Shown here: positions 34,484 to 45,345 of the stretch, in pieces | Numbering within the stretch: the stretch's first letter is position 1 | Layout: each line of letters opens with the position of its first letter | Position numbers and translations under genes: made by a program | Source of the DNA: an uncultured Clostridium sp. | GTDB taxonomy: Bacteria; Bacillota; Clostridia; Lachnospirales; Lachnospiraceae | NCBI GenBank assembly: GCA_900538475.1 | Contig: UPYT01000009.1 | Coordinates: forward strand, 1-64,000 | Length of the DNA: 64,000 bases | Direction: 5' to 3' | Notes under the pieces: generated by a model | Told to the model about the DNA's origin: nothing | Databases searched by the model: none | What the model saw: only the letters and a program-made list of their open reading frames with translations

Positions 34484-37400
34484 TTATTCGTCTATTTCTG
34501 TATCATCAATCTCAAATACTTCCGCAGCCTCATCCAGACTATCGCCATCATCCTCTGGCAGGATCAGGTTCTCATCATCCTCATCCTCAGACAGAAGAAT
34601 CTCGTCATCCTTCAGAACCTCGTCAGTATCCAGCTTAACGGAACGATAACGCTTCATTCCAGTACCAGCCGGAATCAGCTTACCAATCAGAACGTTCTCC
34701 TTCAGACCGATCAGGTGATCCACTTTACCGTTGATTGCAGCCTCAGTCAGAACCTTGGTAGTCTCCTGGAAGGATGCAGCTGACAGGAAGGAATCTGTTG
34801 CAAGAGATGCCTTGGTAATACCCAGCATAACCTGCTTGCCCTCTGCCGGCTTCTTGCCTTCTGCAATCAGAGCCTCGTTCATCTCGTTAAAGTCAAGAAC
34901 GTCCATGGATACGCCCGGAAGCACATCGCTGTCTCCGCTTTCCTCGATCTTGATCTTCTTTAACATCTGGTGCACAATCATCTCAACGTGCTTATCGTTG
35001 ATTTCTACACCCTGCAGACGGTAAACTCGCTGTACCTCGCGAAGCATATAGTCCTGAACTGCGCGAACGCCCTTAATCTTCAGGATATCGTGCGGATTGA
35101 CACTACCCTCGGTCAGCTCATCACCGGCCTCAATCACCTGCTCGTCCTGAACCTTAATTCTGGAACCGTAAGGAATCAGATAGGTCTTGGAGTTGCCGGT
35201 TTCTGTATCGGTAACAACAATCTCACGCTTCTTCTTTGTATCTTTAATATTTACCACGCCGCCGAACTCGGAAATAATAGCAAGTCCCTTCGGCTTACGG
35301 GCCTCAAAAAGCTCCTCGACACGAGGAAGACCCTGTGTAATATCGCCACCGGCAACACCGCCCGTATGGAAGGTACGCATGGTCAGCTGAGTACCAGGCT
35401 CACCGATAGACTGTGCAGCAATGATACCAACTGCCTCACCAACCTGAACCGGCTGTCCTGTAGCCATGTTTGCGCCGTAGCACTTTGCACAGATTCCCAC
35501 ATGAGACTTACAGGTAAGAACAGTACGGATCTTTACGGAATCACGTCCCAGCTTCTCTAATACCTTCATCACCGCTGCAGCACGCTTCGGTGTACACATG
35601 TGGTTTGCCTTTACAACAACCTCACCGGTATCCGGGTCGGTAATGGTTTCTGCAATATAACGTCCGGTAATACGCTCCTGCAGGCTCTCGATGGTTTCCT
35701 TACCGTCAGAGAATGCCTTGATCTCCATGTAGGGGATCTCCTTGCCTTCGCAGCAGTCTACCTCACGGACAATCAGATCCTGAGATACGTCAACCAGACG
35801 ACGGGTCAGGTAACCAGAGTCCGCTGTACGCAGCGCCGTATCGGACAGACCTTTACGAGCACCGTGAGCAGAGATGAAGTACTCCAGTACGTCCAGACCC
35901 TCACGGAAGTTGGACTTAATTGGCAGCTCGATGGTGTGACCGGTTGTATCGGCCATCAATCCTCGCATACCTGCTAGCTGTTTAATCTGCTTATCAGAAC
36001 CTCGAGCTCCGGAGTCAGCCATCATGTAGATGTTGTTATACTTATCCAGGCCGGTCAGCAGATCGTGGGTCAGCTGATCATCCGTTGTCTTCCAGGTTTC
36101 AATAACCTCTTTATAACGCTCCTCCTCGGTAATCAGACCGCGGCGGTAGTTCTTTGCAATCCGGTCTACGGTAGCCTGTGCCTCAGCAATCAGTCTCGGC
36201 TTGGACTCCGGCACCGTCATATCAGAAATAGATACCGTCATGGCTGCTCTGGTAGAATATTTGTAACCAATGGCCTTAATATCATCCAGGGTTACAGCAG
36301 TCTGAGTAGCGCCATGTACATTAATAACCTTCTCCAGAATCTTCTTCAGCTGTTTCTTTCCTACATGGAAGTCTACCTCAAGAAGCAGTTCATTTCCCTC
36401 CACACTTCTGTCTACAAATCCCAGATCCTGCGGAATAATCTCATTGAAAATGAAACGTCCTACTGTAGATTCTACCACGCCGCTGTGAACCGTGCCGTCA
36501 GGCATGGTTTTTGTCACACGGGCCTTGATCCTGGAATGCAGAGTAACAACTCCGTTTTCATAAGCAAGAATTGCTTCATTTACGCTCTTGAAGATCTTGC
36601 CCTCACCCTTTGCACCTGGGCGCTCCTGGGTCAGGTAGTAAATACCAAGAACCATATCCTGAGACGGAACCGCTACAGGACCACCATCAGACGGCTTCAG
36701 CAGGTTGTTGGGAGAAAGAAGCAGGAAGCGGCACTCTGCCTGGGCCTCTACAGACAGGGGCAGATGTACAGCCATCTGGTCACCGTCGAAGTCCGCATTG
36801 AACGCGGTACATACAAGCGGATGCAGCTTGATTGCCTTACCTTCTACCAGAATCGGTTCGAATGCCTGAATACCCAGTCTGTGCAGAGTAGGCGCACGGT
36901 TCAGCATAACAGGATGCTCTTTAATAACATCCTCCAGCACATCCCATACCTCTGTCTGCAGGCGCTCTACCATCTTCTTTGCGCTCTTGATATTGTGTGC
37001 AGTTCCGTTCTGAACCAGCTCCTTCATAACGAAGGGCTTAAACAGCTCAATCGCCATCTCTTTAGGAAGACCGCACTGATAAATCTTTAACTCCGGTCCT
37101 ACAACGATAACGGAACGTCCGGAATAGTCAACTCGCTTACCAAGCAGGTTCTGACGGAAACGTCCCTGCTTACCTTTCAGCATATCGGAAAGAGACTTTA
37201 ACGCACGGTTTCCCGGGCCGGTAACCGGTCTGCCCCGGCGGCCGTTGTCGATCAGAGCGTCCACAGCCTCCTGAAGCATACGTTTCTCGTTACGAACAAT
37301 AATATCCGGTGCGCCCAGCTCCAGCAGACGGGCCAGACGGTTGTTTCTGTTGATAATTCTTCTGTATAAGTCATTTAAGTCAGAGGTAGCAAAACGGCCG

Positions 37401-38158
37401 CCGTCCAGCTGTACCATAGGACGGATATCCGGCGGAATTACCGGAATTACGGTCATGATCATCCATTCCGGCTTGTTTCCGGAATTACGGAAGGCCTCAA
37501 CAACCTCCAGACGCTTAATAATGCGGGCTCTCTTCTGGCCGCTGGCGTCCTTTAACTCTTTCTTTAACTGCTCAGACTCCTTCTCCAGGTCAATCGCCTG
37601 CAGCAGTTCCAGGATGGACTCTGCGCCCATTCCCACGCGGAAGGAGCCGTAGCCCCATTTCTCCACTTCCTCCCGGTACTCCTTCTCAGACAGAACCTGC
37701 TTATACTGCAGGCTGGTCTGTCCCTGGTCCAGGACAATATAGGATGCGAAATACAGCACCTTCTCCAGAATACGGGGAGAAATATCCAGGATCAGTCCCA
37801 TCCGGCTGGGGATTCCCTTAAAATACCAGATGTGGGACACAGGAGCGGCCAGCTGGATGTGGCCGATACGCTCTCTGCGGACACTGGCCTTGGTTACTTC
37901 TACGCCGCATCGGTCACAGATTACGCCTTTATAACGGATCTTTTTATATTTGCCGCAATGACATTCCCAGTCCTTGCTGGGTCCGAAAATACGCTCACAG
38001 AACAGACCGTCCCGCTCGGGCTTTAAGGTCCGGTAGTTAATAGTCTCAGGCTTTTTTACCTCGCCGTGGGACCACTCCAGAATCTTTTCCGGGGAAGCCA
38101 GGCCAATCTTAATGGCGTCAAATGTCAATGGCTGATAAGTTTCATTTGTCTCAGGCAT
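34484..38158 (-). CDS. rpoC: DNA-directed RNA polymerase subunit beta'
   Basis: A 1224-residue catalytic subunit. Near the N-terminus are the zinc ligands ([13 protein letters not shown]). The active-site loop [16 protein letters not shown] holds the three Asp residues for catalytic magnesium. The bridge-helix and trigger-loop regions ([28 protein letters not shown]) follow. It ends in an acidic tail. A GGGAG site precedes the ATG, 18 bp after rpoB. No large lineage-specific insertion was noticed. Confidence 0.98.
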   Translation of the reverse strand: MPETNETYQPLTFDAIKIGLASPEKILEWSHGEVKKPETINYRTLKPERDGLFCERIFGPSKDWECHCGKYKKIRYKGVICDRCGVEVTKASVRRERIGHIQLAAPVSHIWYFKGIPSRMGLILDISPRILEKVLYFASYIVLDQGQTSLQYKQVLSEKEYREEVEKWGYGSFRVGMGAESILELLQAIDLEKESEQLKKELKDASGQKRARIIKRLEVVEAFRNSGNKPEWMIMTVIPVIPPDIRPMVQLDGGRFATSDLNDLYRRIINRNNRLARLLELGAPDIIVRNEKRMLQEAVDALIDNGRRGRPVTGPGNRALKSLSDMLKGKQGRFRQNLLGKRVDYSGRSVIVVGPELKIYQCGLPKEMAIELFKPFVMKELVQNGTAHNIKSAKKMVERLQTEVWDVLEDVIKEHPVMLNRAPTLHRLGIQAFEPILVEGKAIKLHPLVCTAFNADFDGDQMAVHLPLSVEAQAECRFLLLSPNNLLKPSDGGPVAVPSQDMVLGIYYLTQERPGAKGEGKIFKSVNEAILAYENGVVTLHSRIKARVTKTMPDGTVHSGVVESTVGRFIFNEIIPQDLGFVDRSVEGNELLLEVDFHVGKKQLKKILEKVINVHGATQTAVTLDDIKAIGYKYSTRAAMTVSISDMTVPESKPRLIAEAQATVDRIAKNYRRGLITEEERYKEVIETWKTTDDQLTHDLLTGLDKYNNIYMMADSGARGSDKQIKQLAGMRGLMADTTGHTIELPIKSNFREGLDVLEYFISAHGARKGLSDTALRTADSGYLTRRLVDVSQDLIVREVDCCEGKEIPYMEIKAFSDGKETIESLQERITGRYIAETITDPDTGEVVVKANHMCTPKRAAAVMKVLEKLGRDSVKIRTVLTCKSHVGICAKCYGANMATGQPVQVGEAVGIIAAQSIGEPGTQLTMRTFHTGGVAGGDITQGLPRVEELFEARKPKGLAIISEFGGVVNIKDTKKKREIVVTDTETGNSKTYLIPYGSRIKVQDEQVIEAGDELTEGSVNPHDILKIKGVRAVQDYMLREVQRVYRLQGVEINDKHVEMIVHQMLKKIKIEESGDSDVLPGVSMDVLDFNEMNEALIAEGKKPAEGKQVMLGITKASLATDSFLSAASFQETTKVLTEAAINGKVDHLIGLKENVLIGKLIPAGTGMKRYRSVKLDTDEVLKDDEILLSEDEDDENLILPEDDGDSLDEAAEVFEIDDTEIDE

Positions 38159-38176
38159 GAGCGATACTCCCTTCTA

Positions 38177-41100
38177 TTATTCTTCGTCAGAGTCATCGAA
38201 ATCCAAATCAATGGAATCCATATCCTCGTCAAAATCATCACTGCTGTCCTCGTCTACATCAACCAGCTCTCCGCCTTCGAACTCCTGCTTCTGATAGCCG
38301 TAGTCACCGAAGGATTCCTCCCGGTTGTAGTGACGGTCGCCTTCAATAATGGACCGCAGATCGGTCTCATCGTAATCTACGTTTTCACCAATCTCTACTT
38401 CAGTATTGTCGTCACGCAGTACACGGACATCCAGGCCCAGAGACTGAAGCTCTTTTAACAGAACCTTAAAGGACTCCGGAACTCCCGGCTCAGGGATATT
38501 CTCACCCTTGATAATCGCCTCGTAGGTCTTCACACGTCCGACAACATCATCAGACTTCACAGTCAGGATCTCCTGCAGGGTATAGGATGCACCATACGCC
38601 TCCAGAGCCCAAACCTCCATCTCTCCGAAACGCTGTCCGCCGAACTGAGCTTTACCGCCCAGAGGCTGCTGAGTAACCAGAGAGTATGGGCCGGTGGAAC
38701 GGGCATGAATCTTATCGTCAACCAGGTGATGCAGCTTCAGATAATGCATGTGTCCGATGGTTACCGGGCTGTCAAAATATTCGCCGGTACGTCCGTCGCG
38801 AAGTCTTACCTTACCGTCACGGCTTAAAGGAACGCCCTTCCAAAGCTCTCTGTGCTCCAGATGTGCTCCCAGGTAATCGATAACGCCCGGTTTCAGGATG
38901 TCTTTATATTTTTCTACAAATTCCTCCCAGGAAGTGTTGACATAATCGTTGGCAACCTCCAGGGTATCCATAATATCAATCTCGTTTGCACCGTCAAATA
39001 CCGGTGTCGCAATGTTAAAGCCAAGAGCCTTTGCAGCCAGGCTTAAGTGAATCTCCAGCACCTGTCCGATATTCATACGGGACGGTACGCCCAGAGGATT
39101 CAGAACGATATCCAGGGGACGTCCATTCGGCAGGAACGGCATATCCTCAACAGGAAGCACACGGGAAACAACACCCTTGTTTCCGTGACGTCCAGCCATC
39201 TTATCACCTACAGAAATCTTACGCTTCTGAGCAATGTAGATGCGGACAGTCTGATTTACGCCAGGAGCCAGCTCATCGCCGTTCTCTCTGGTAAATACCT
39301 TTGCATCCACGATAATTCCGTATGCGCCGTGCGGCACCTTCAGAGAAGTATCGCGAACCTCTCTTGCCTTCTCACCAAAGATCGCTCTTAACAGACGCTC
39401 CTCAGCAGTCAGCTCTGTCTCTCCCTTAGGCGTAACCTTACCAACCAGAATATCTCCGGCACGAACCTCTGCACCGATACGGATAATTCCTCTCTCGTCC
39501 AGATCCTTTAACGCATCATCACCAACACCGGGAACATCGCGGGTAATCTCTTCCGGTCCCAGCTTAGTGTCACGGGCTTCTGCCTCGTATTCCTCAATAT
39601 GAACTGAAGTATATACATCTTCCTGAACCAGACGTTCAGACAGCAGAACCGCATCCTCGTAGTTATAACCCTCCCAGGTCATAAAGCCAATCAGAGGGTT
39701 CTTACCCAGAGCAATCTCACCGTTCTGAGTAGAAGGACCATCAGCGATTACCTCGCCGGCCTCTACATGATCATTCTTATATACAATCGGCTTCTGGTTA
39801 TAGCAGTTAGACTGGTTGCTTCTCTTAAACTTGGTCAGATGATAAACATCACGGCCGCCGTTGTCATCCCGCTTGATAATAATCTCGTTAGATGCGGAAC
39901 GCTCAACCACACCTGCGTGCTTTGCCACTACGCACACGCCAGAGTCAACAGCTGCCTTTGCCTCAATACCGGTTCCTACAACAGGAGCCTCTGTGCTGAG
40001 CAGCGGTACGGCCTGACGCTGCATGTTAGATCCCATCAGCGCACGGTTTGCGTCATCGTTCTCCAGGAAAGGAATCATGGAGGTTGCCACGGAGAATACC
40101 ATCTTCGGGGAAACGTCCATCAAATCAATCGCCTTCTTCTGGAATTCAGAAGTCTCCTCACGGAAACGTCCGGAAACGTTATTGTGAATGAAGTGACCTT
40201 CCTCATCCAGCGGTTCGTTTGCCTGTGCAACAATGAAGTTATCCTCTTCATCTGCTGTCAGATAAACCACATCATCTGTAACAATAGGATTCATCGGGTC
40301 TGTCTTATCGACAATTCGGTACGGAGCCTCAATAAAGCCGTACTGATTGACTCTTGCATAGGTTGCCAGAGAGTTGATCAGACCGATGTTGGGTCCCTCA
40401 GGAGTCTCGATAGGACACATACGTCCGTAATGGGTGTAGTGTACGTCTCGCACCTCGAATCCGGCACGATCTCTGGACAGACCGCCAGGTCCCAGAGCGG
40501 ACAGACGTCTCTTGTGGGTCAGCTCAGCCAGCGGGTTATTCTGATCCATAAACTGAGACAGCTGGGAGCTTCCAAAGAACTCCTTCACTGCTGCAGTGAC
40601 CGGTTTAATATTGATCAGGGACTGGGGCGTGATGCCGTCCATATCCTGAGTTGTCATACGTTCTCTTACCACACGCTCCATACGGGACAGACCGATACGA
40701 TACTGGTTCTGAAGCAGCTCGCCAACGGCACGGATACGACGGTTGCCCAGATGGTCAATATCATCTGCATTGCCGATCTCGCCTTCCAGATGCATATTAT
40801 AGTTGATGGAAGCAATGATATCTTCCTTTGTAATATGCTTGGGAATCAGCTCGCTGATATTGCGGTGAATCAGAACCTTTAATGCCTCCTGATCTCCGCC
40901 AGCTTCTTCCAGAATGTTTTTCAGTACCGGGTAATATACTAATTCTGCAATCCCGATTTCCTTCGGATCAAAATCCACATAAGCAGCCAGATCAACCATC
41001 CGGTTAGACAGCACCTTGTAGTTGCGATCCGGTCCCTGAATCATAACATAGGGAACAGCTGCGTTCTGCAGAGTCTCTGCCAGCTCCTTATCTACCAGCG

Positions 41101-42040
41101 CTCCAGCCTCTGCCAGAACCTCTCCAGTGGTTTCATCCACTACAGTCTCTGCCAGAACATGACCCTTGATGCGGTTTTTGAAATGAAGCTTTTTGTTGAA
41201 TTTATATCTGCCGACTTTGGCCAGGTCGTAACGACGCGGGTCAAAGAACATGCTGTTTAACAGGCTCTCTGCACTATCAACGGATAAAGGCTCACCCGGA
41301 CGAATCTTGCGGTACAGTTCCAGAAGACCATCCTGGTAATTCTCAGATGTATCCTTGCTGAAGCTAGCCAGAAGCTTGGGCTCCTCACCAAACAGCTCTG
41401 TAATCTCCGCATTCGTTCCATAGCCCAGGGCACGAATCAGCACCGTTACCGGCACCTTACGGGTCCTGTCCACGCGCACGTAGAAAATGTCATTGGAGTC
41501 TGTCTCATACTCCAGCCATGCGCCCCGGTTGGGAATCACGGTGCAGGTATAAAGCTCTTTACCGATCTTATCATGGCCAATTCCATAATAAATACCGGGA
41601 GAACGAACCAGCTGGCTTACAATAACACGCTCTGCTCCGTTAATAACAAAAGATCCGGTATCCGTCATCAGCGGAAGATCGCCCATAAAAATCTCATGCT
41701 CGTTGATCTCTTCTTTATCCTTATTGTAGAGTCTTACGCGAACCCTCAGCGGAGCTGCATAAGTAGCATCCCGCTCCTTACATTCTTCGATCGTATACTT
41801 AACTTCATCCTTACATAATGTGAAATCTACAAATTCCAGGCTAAGATGACCTGCAAAGTCAGAGATTGGGGAGATATCTTCAAACACTTCCTTCAATCCT
41901 TCATCGAGGAACCACTGATAGGAGTCTTTTTGAATCTCAATCAGGTTTGGCATCTCAAGAACTTCCTTCTGTCTTGAGTAGCTCATTCTAACGCTTTTCC
42001 CGGAAGTCACCGGACGCATTCTGCTTTTCTCCATTGACAT
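38177..42040 (-). CDS. rpoB: DNA-directed RNA polymerase subunit beta
   Basis: A 1287-residue subunit. The rifampicin-site cluster ([32 protein letters not shown]), the [12 protein letters not shown] motif and the C-terminal [14 protein letters not shown] are intact and wild-type-like. The C-terminus is a very acidic tail ([20 protein letters not shown]). The frame reaches a GTG at 42046, but that codon lies in the AGGGG ribosome-binding site, so the ATG at 42040 is chosen. The gene has its own promoter and is not preceded by rplJ-rplL here. Confidence 0.97.
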   Translation of the reverse strand: MSMEKSRMRPVTSGKSVRMSYSRQKEVLEMPNLIEIQKDSYQWFLDEGLKEVFEDISPISDFAGHLSLEFVDFTLCKDEVKYTIEECKERDATYAAPLRVRVRLYNKDKEEINEHEIFMGDLPLMTDTGSFVINGAERVIVSQLVRSPGIYYGIGHDKIGKELYTCTVIPNRGAWLEYETDSNDIFYVRVDRTRKVPVTVLIRALGYGTNAEITELFGEEPKLLASFSKDTSENYQDGLLELYRKIRPGEPLSVDSAESLLNSMFFDPRRYDLAKVGRYKFNKKLHFKNRIKGHVLAETVVDETTGEVLAEAGALVDKELAETLQNAAVPYVMIQGPDRNYKVLSNRMVDLAAYVDFDPKEIGIAELVYYPVLKNILEEAGGDQEALKVLIHRNISELIPKHITKEDIIASINYNMHLEGEIGNADDIDHLGNRRIRAVGELLQNQYRIGLSRMERVVRERMTTQDMDGITPQSLINIKPVTAAVKEFFGSSQLSQFMDQNNPLAELTHKRRLSALGPGGLSRDRAGFEVRDVHYTHYGRMCPIETPEGPNIGLINSLATYARVNQYGFIEAPYRIVDKTDPMNPIVTDDVVYLTADEEDNFIVAQANEPLDEEGHFIHNNVSGRFREETSEFQKKAIDLMDVSPKMVFSVATSMIPFLENDDANRALMGSNMQRQAVPLLSTEAPVVGTGIEAKAAVDSGVCVVAKHAGVVERSASNEIIIKRDDNGGRDVYHLTKFKRSNQSNCYNQKPIVYKNDHVEAGEVIADGPSTQNGEIALGKNPLIGFMTWEGYNYEDAVLLSERLVQEDVYTSVHIEEYEAEARDTKLGPEEITRDVPGVGDDALKDLDERGIIRIGAEVRAGDILVGKVTPKGETELTAEERLLRAIFGEKAREVRDTSLKVPHGAYGIIVDAKVFTRENGDELAPGVNQTVRIYIAQKRKISVGDKMAGRHGNKGVVSRVLPVEDMPFLPNGRPLDIVLNPLGVPSRMNIGQVLEIHLSLAAKALGFNIATPVFDGANEIDIMDTLEVANDYVNTSWEEFVEKYKDILKPGVIDYLGAHLEHRELWKGVPLSRDGKVRLRDGRTGEYFDSPVTIGHMHYLKLHHLVDDKIHARSTGPYSLVTQQPLGGKAQFGGQRFGEMEVWALEAYGASYTLQEILTVKSDDVVGRVKTYEAIIKGENIPEPGVPESFKVLLKELQSLGLDVRVLRDDNTEVEIGENVDYDETDLRSIIEGDRHYNREESFGDYGYQKQEFEGGELVDVDEDSSDDFDEDMDSIDLDFDDSDEE

Positions 42041-42063
42041 TTTCACCCCTGTTTTCTAATCAT

Positions 42064-42092
42064 TTTTACGGCATTTTTGGGCGTAAAATGCC
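42064..42092 (-). promoter_or_regulatory. Overlapping alternative hairpins in the rpoB leader
   Basis: Two stems share bases and exclude each other: TTTTACG/CGTAAAA (42064-42070 with 42082-42088) and GGCATTTT/AAAATGCC (42070-42077 with 42085-42092). They lie in the ~70-nt leader between promoter and start codon. Confidence 0.5.
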
Positions 42093-42118
42093 CATGATGC
42101 CACAATAGTGCACACTCC

Positions 42119-42147
42119 ATAATATCATAAGCCTGTCAAGGTGTCAA
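42119..42147 (-). promoter_or_regulatory. Sigma-A promoter for rpoB-rpoC
   Basis: Minus-strand TTGACA (42142-42147) and TATTAT (42119-42124), 17 bp apart. A second TTGACA (42134-42139) lies just downstream. It is back to back with the promoter of the plus-strand gene at 42239. Confidence 0.88.
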
Positions 42148-42158
42148 GTATTTTTTCC

Positions 42159-42187
42159 TTGCATTTTTCCCTAAAAAATGCTATACT
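42159..42187 (+). promoter_or_regulatory. Sigma-A promoter for the membrane protein at 42239
   Basis: Plus-strand TTGCAT (42159-42164) and TATACT (42182-42187), 17 bp apart, 51 bp before the GTG start. Confidence 0.82.
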
Positions 42188-42238
42188 ATTGAAACAGGTA
42201 TGTCCTGTTACATATTGAACACGATGGAGGTATACCCC

Positions 42239-42697
42239 GTGAGTACTTTTCTCAATGTTGTGCTGGTAATTCTTGTAATTGCCGCCATTGTACTGGCTGT
42301 ACTGTATTTTCTCGGCCGAAAGCTGGAGAAGCGTCAGGTGGAGCAGGAGCAGCTTCTGGAAGCGTCCAAGCAGGTCGTATCCATGCTCGTCATCGACAAA
42401 AAGAAGATGAAGATCAAAGACGCCGGACTTCCCAAGATGGTCTACGAGCAGACACCCAAGTACATGCGCTGGGCAAAGGTTCCCGTAGTAAAAGCCAAGG
42501 TCGGACCTAAGGTGATGACTCTGATGGCTGATGAACGTGCTTTCCAGATGCTTCCGGTAAAGACCGAGGCCAAGGTAGTGGTAAGCGGCATCTACATCAC
42601 TGAAGTGAAGAGCGTCCGCGGCGGAATTCCTACTCTGCCGCCGAAAAAGAAGGGTTTCTTTGCAAGATTCAAAAAAGAAAAGAAAGCAGACAAATAA
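42239..42697 (+). CDS. Single-span membrane protein of unknown function
   Basis: A 152-residue protein beginning at GTG (GGAGG 7 bases upstream); the frame is open from 42200 but lacks a site there. One transmembrane segment at about residues 5-28 (LNVVLVILVIAAIVLAVLYF) is followed by a helical linker with Glu/Gln-rich sequence (EKRQVEQEQLLEASKQ). Then comes a compact basic domain (KMKIKDAGLPKMVYEQTPKY) and a tail KKKGFFARFKKEKKADK. I do not recognise the family. It is divergent from rpoB, alone, with its own promoter and terminator. Confidence 0.75.
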   Translation: MSTFLNVVLVILVIAAIVLAVLYFLGRKLEKRQVEQEQLLEASKQVVSMLVIDKKKMKIKDAGLPKMVYEQTPKYMRWAKVPVVKAKVGPKVMTLMADERAFQMLPVKTEAKVVVSGIYITEVKSVRGGIPTLPPKKKGFFARFKKEKKADK

Positions 42698-42726
42698 TTA
42701 CCGGCTTTCAGGACACAACACAAAAC

Positions 42727-42771
42727 GGATATCAGAATTCCCACAAACGAGGACTCTGATATCCATTTTTT
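42727..42771. terminator. Terminator between 42239 gene and DUF1934 gene
   Basis: GGATATCAGA (42727-42736) pairs perfectly with TCTGATATCC (42755-42764), followed by ATTTTTT on the plus strand. It can also slow the opposing minus-strand operon, which ends at 42803. Confidence 0.85.
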
Positions 42772-42802
42772 GATTCCGCAAAAGGGCTTCCCCTTACAGC
42801 TC

Positions 42803-43243
42803 CTACAGCTCCAGACTTGCTCCCTCTCTGGAACATACATCCAGCACAATACTGCAGTCAGAAATATGATCATAATTAATATCCAGAGAATAATCCACAG
42901 ATACCTTCAGGCTGTTCTCATTCTCCTCCAGCTGAATCCGATTCGTTGAAAATCCTACTACCATCTCGCCCATTGGCGTCACATATCTGGTCAGCGCCTT
43001 CTGATCCTGCTCAAATACCATGTGAGCCGTGGCTACGCCGCTTTTTAAAACGTCCATTTTCCTGGGTGTCACCTTGATTACATTGCGGATAGTCCCTTCA
43101 AATCCCTCCATGGCCTCTTCATATATAATATAATGCTTGCCGTTTTTCTGAAAATAATCGCCGGCCGTAATGATTTCCACATCATCGCTTTCTCCATCCA
43201 TGGCCTGAAGCCCGCTGATTTTAATAAGAACGTCCTTCGTCAT
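42803..43243 (-). CDS. DUF1934 family protein (YwiB-like beta-barrel)
   Basis: A 146-residue protein with alternating beta pattern throughout. Recognisable family features are the start VLIKISGLQAMDGESDDVEI, the IIYEEAMEGFEGTIRNVIK stretch and GVATAHMVFEQDQKALTRY. The family resembles calycin-like barrels, and no function is established. It follows murI by 18 bp as last gene of ddl-murI-DUF1934, and GGGGG precedes its ATG. Confidence 0.85.
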   Translation of the reverse strand: MTKDVLIKISGLQAMDGESDDVEIITAGDYFQKNGKHYIIYEEAMEGFEGTIRNVIKVTPRKMDVLKSGVATAHMVFEQDQKALTRYVTPMGEMVVGFSTNRIQLEENENSLKVSVDYSLDINYDHISDCSIVLDVCSREGASLEL

Positions 43244-43261
43244 CTGTATCCCCCGGTTTCC

Positions 43262-44089
43262 TTAATAATTTTCAATATCAATTTTTCGTGTTTCCTTTAC
43301 CTCGTTAGGCAGAATGGAAGTGGCAAAGCTGGTAAACTTTTCTGCCAGGTCACTGACAAAAAACTGGTACTTTTCTCCCTGAAGCGGTTCTGCTCCATCC
43401 CGTTCAAGCCCCCGCTCTTCCAAAAGCTGCTTCAGCTCAATCGCTGTTTCATAGGCTGGATTTACCAGAACCACATCCTCTCCCATCAGTCTGCGCAGAG
43501 TAGAACGCAGCAGCGGATAATGGGTACAGCCCAGTACCAGCGTATCGATATATTTTCCTTTCAGTACACTAAGATACCGGGAAGCAATCTCATCTGTCAC
43601 AGAATCATGGAGAAGTCCCTCCTCCACCAGGGGAACAAACAGCGGACAGGGCTTTCCCGTCACCTGAATATCCGGCTTCAGCTGCTTCATCACTCTGGTA
43701 TAAATCCCGCTGCCAATGGTTCCCTCTGTGCCAATCACGCCGATCTTTCCGTTTCTGGTGGCCTGCACTGCCGTTCTGGCGCCTGCATTAATCACACCAA
43801 TAATGGGGATATCCGACTCTGCAGCCACCGTATCCAGAGCATAGGCGCTGGCCGTATTGCAGGCGATCACAATCGCCTTTACTTCCCTGGTCCGCAAAAA
43901 ACGGATAATCTGACGGGAGTAACGGAGTATGGTATCTTTGGATTTGTTTCCATAAGGCACCCGGGCTGTATCTCCAAAATATACGATTCTCTCCTCCGGA
44001 ATCTGACGCATAATCTCTCTCGCTACCGTCAGTCCTCCCACTCCGGAATCAAATACGCCTACCGGCGCATTTCTGTCTGTCTGAATCAT
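43262..44089 (-). CDS. murI: Glutamate racemase
   Basis: A 275-residue cofactor-independent racemase supplying D-glutamate for peptidoglycan. VGVFDSGVGGLTVAREI is the family start. The two catalytic cysteines are Cys77 in IACNTAS and Cys188 in GCTHYPLL. The frame begins at a GTG (44095), but GAGG lies 5-6 bases before the ATG at 44089, so that start is chosen. It follows ddl by 27 bp, joining two D-amino-acid steps of wall synthesis. Confidence 0.97.
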   Translation of the reverse strand: MIQTDRNAPVGVFDSGVGGLTVAREIMRQIPEERIVYFGDTARVPYGNKSKDTILRYSRQIIRFLRTREVKAIVIACNTASAYALDTVAAESDIPIIGVINAGARTAVQATRNGKIGVIGTEGTIGSGIYTRVMKQLKPDIQVTGKPCPLFVPLVEEGLLHDSVTDEIASRYLSVLKGKYIDTLVLGCTHYPLLRSTLRRLMGEDVVLVNPAYETAIELKQLLEERGLERDGAEPLQGEKYQFFVSDLAEKFTSFATSILPNEVKETRKIDIENY

Positions 44090-44116
44090 GGTCACCTCTT
44101 CCTGAGCCCCTTCCTT

Positions 44117-45175
44117 TTACCGTTCAAAGGCCAGCTCAATCAGACGGTCAATCAGCTGCTTTTTCGGAATTCCCGCAGCCTCCCACAGCATCGGATACAT
44201 GCTGATCGCCGTAAATCCAGGCATGGTATTGATCTCATTAAAGATCACCTCGCCGCTGTCTGTCACGAAAAAGTCTACCCGGGCAAGACCATAGCCATCT
44301 ACTGCATTGAAAATCTTCTCAGCCGCCTTTTTCACCTTCTCAGCTGCATTTCCCGGCAGCTCTGGATTGATCACAGTACGAGATTCCTCGTTGTAATATT
44401 TGGCGTCAAAATCATAAAAATCTGCTGCTGCCAGAATCTCTCCCACACCGGAGGACTGTACCGGTTTTTCTCCGCCACCTAATACCGCACACTCTACCTC
44501 ATGGCCGATAATGGTCTCCTCCACCAGAATCTTCCGATCATGGCGGGCTGCCTCCTCCAGTCCGGCAATCAGCTGTTCCCTGTTTTCCGCCTTGGAAACC
44601 CCCCGGGATGAGCCTGCATTGGAAGGCTTAATAAATACCGGATAAGCAAACCGTTCCTCTACCTGACGGATCACCCGATCCATATCCTGTCTCATTTTCC
44701 AGACCATAACCGGCACATAGGCCGCCTGACGAATTCCCAGATCATCTACAATGATCTTTGTATATAACTTATCCATAGACACTGCAGAAGAAAGCACGCC
44801 GCACCCTACATAGGGCAGCTTTGCCAGAGAGAACAGTCCCTGCACAGTTCCATCCTCTCCGTAAAGACCGTGAAGCACGGGGAATACCACATCCACCTTT
44901 TCCTCCCAACGGCAATCACCTTCTGTATACATAATGCACTGCTTTGTAGCATCCGGTGAAATCACCGCTTCCACTCTGCTGTCTCTCCAGGCGCCGGAAC
45001 GGATGTCTTCTACAGACCCGGTTTTCAGCCAGTGGCCTTCCTCCGTAATTCCAATCAGCACCATATCGTATTTTAAGGTATCTATCTGTTCAATCACATT
45101 GGCAGCAGACATACAGGACACTACATGCTCAGAAGACTGTCCGCCAAACAGCACTGCGATTTTTTTCTTATCCAT
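44117..45175 (-). CDS. ddl: D-alanine--D-alanine ligase
   Basis: A 352-residue ATP-grasp ligase making D-Ala-D-Ala for peptidoglycan. It has the N-terminal VLFGGQSSEHVVS motif, the ATP-grasp KPSNAGSSRGVSKA loop and the EINTMPGFTAISMYP metal/substrate segment near the C-terminus. The phenylalanine/tyrosine residues that would separate D-Ala from D-Lac specificity were not resolved here. GGAGG precedes the ATG. First gene of ddl-murI-DUF1934; divergent from spoIIR. Confidence 0.95.
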   Translation of the reverse strand: MDKKKIAVLFGGQSSEHVVSCMSAANVIEQIDTLKYDMVLIGITEEGHWLKTGSVEDIRSGAWRDSRVEAVISPDATKQCIMYTEGDCRWEEKVDVVFPVLHGLYGEDGTVQGLFSLAKLPYVGCGVLSSAVSMDKLYTKIIVDDLGIRQAAYVPVMVWKMRQDMDRVIRQVEERFAYPVFIKPSNAGSSRGVSKAENREQLIAGLEEAARHDRKILVEETIIGHEVECAVLGGGEKPVQSSGVGEILAAADFYDFDAKYYNEESRTVINPELPGNAAEKVKKAAEKIFNAVDGYGLARVDFFVTDSGEVIFNEINTMPGFTAISMYPMLWEAAGIPKKQLIDRLIELAFER

Positions 45176-45285
45176 TCTTTTTTCCTCCCGCTTGGTTATA
45201 ACCTCGGATTATCCGCATCCATTCAGGAGCAGACCTCTTCCTGTCCGGCTTTTCCGCCTGATTTTCCACTGTCCTGAATCGTTAC

Positions 45286-45313
45286 GTTTAATTATATCAT
45301 ATTTGTCAATACT
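45286..45313 (+). promoter_or_regulatory. Possible sigma-F-type promoter of spoIIR
   Basis: GTTTA (45286-45290) and GTCAATACT (45305-45313), 14 bp apart, resemble the forespore sigma-F consensus (GYWTA and GGnnAnAnT; usual spacer 15). spoIIR is sigma-F-dependent in Bacillus. An extended -10 box TGATATAAT on the minus strand (TATAAT at 45291-45296), possibly for ddl, overlaps it. Confidence 0.5.
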
Positions 45314-45345
45314 TAAAAAGCAACCACAAAACAAGGAGGTTTTTC

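Noticed and set aside
36065..37090. Long plus-strand open frame opposite rpoC (341 codons)
   Set aside because: It lies wholly within rpoC in the antisense direction, has no promoter or ribosome-binding site and no family resemblance. High codon bias of rpoC creates such shadow frames.
39767..40882. Long plus-strand open frame opposite rpoB (371 codons)
   Set aside because: Same reasoning: antisense shadow of a conserved gene, with low-complexity composition and no start signal.
43133..44482. 449-codon plus-strand frame opposite DUF1934, murI and ddl
   Set aside because: It spans the ends of three well-supported genes on the other strand. The protein has no recognisable domain and no ribosome-binding site.
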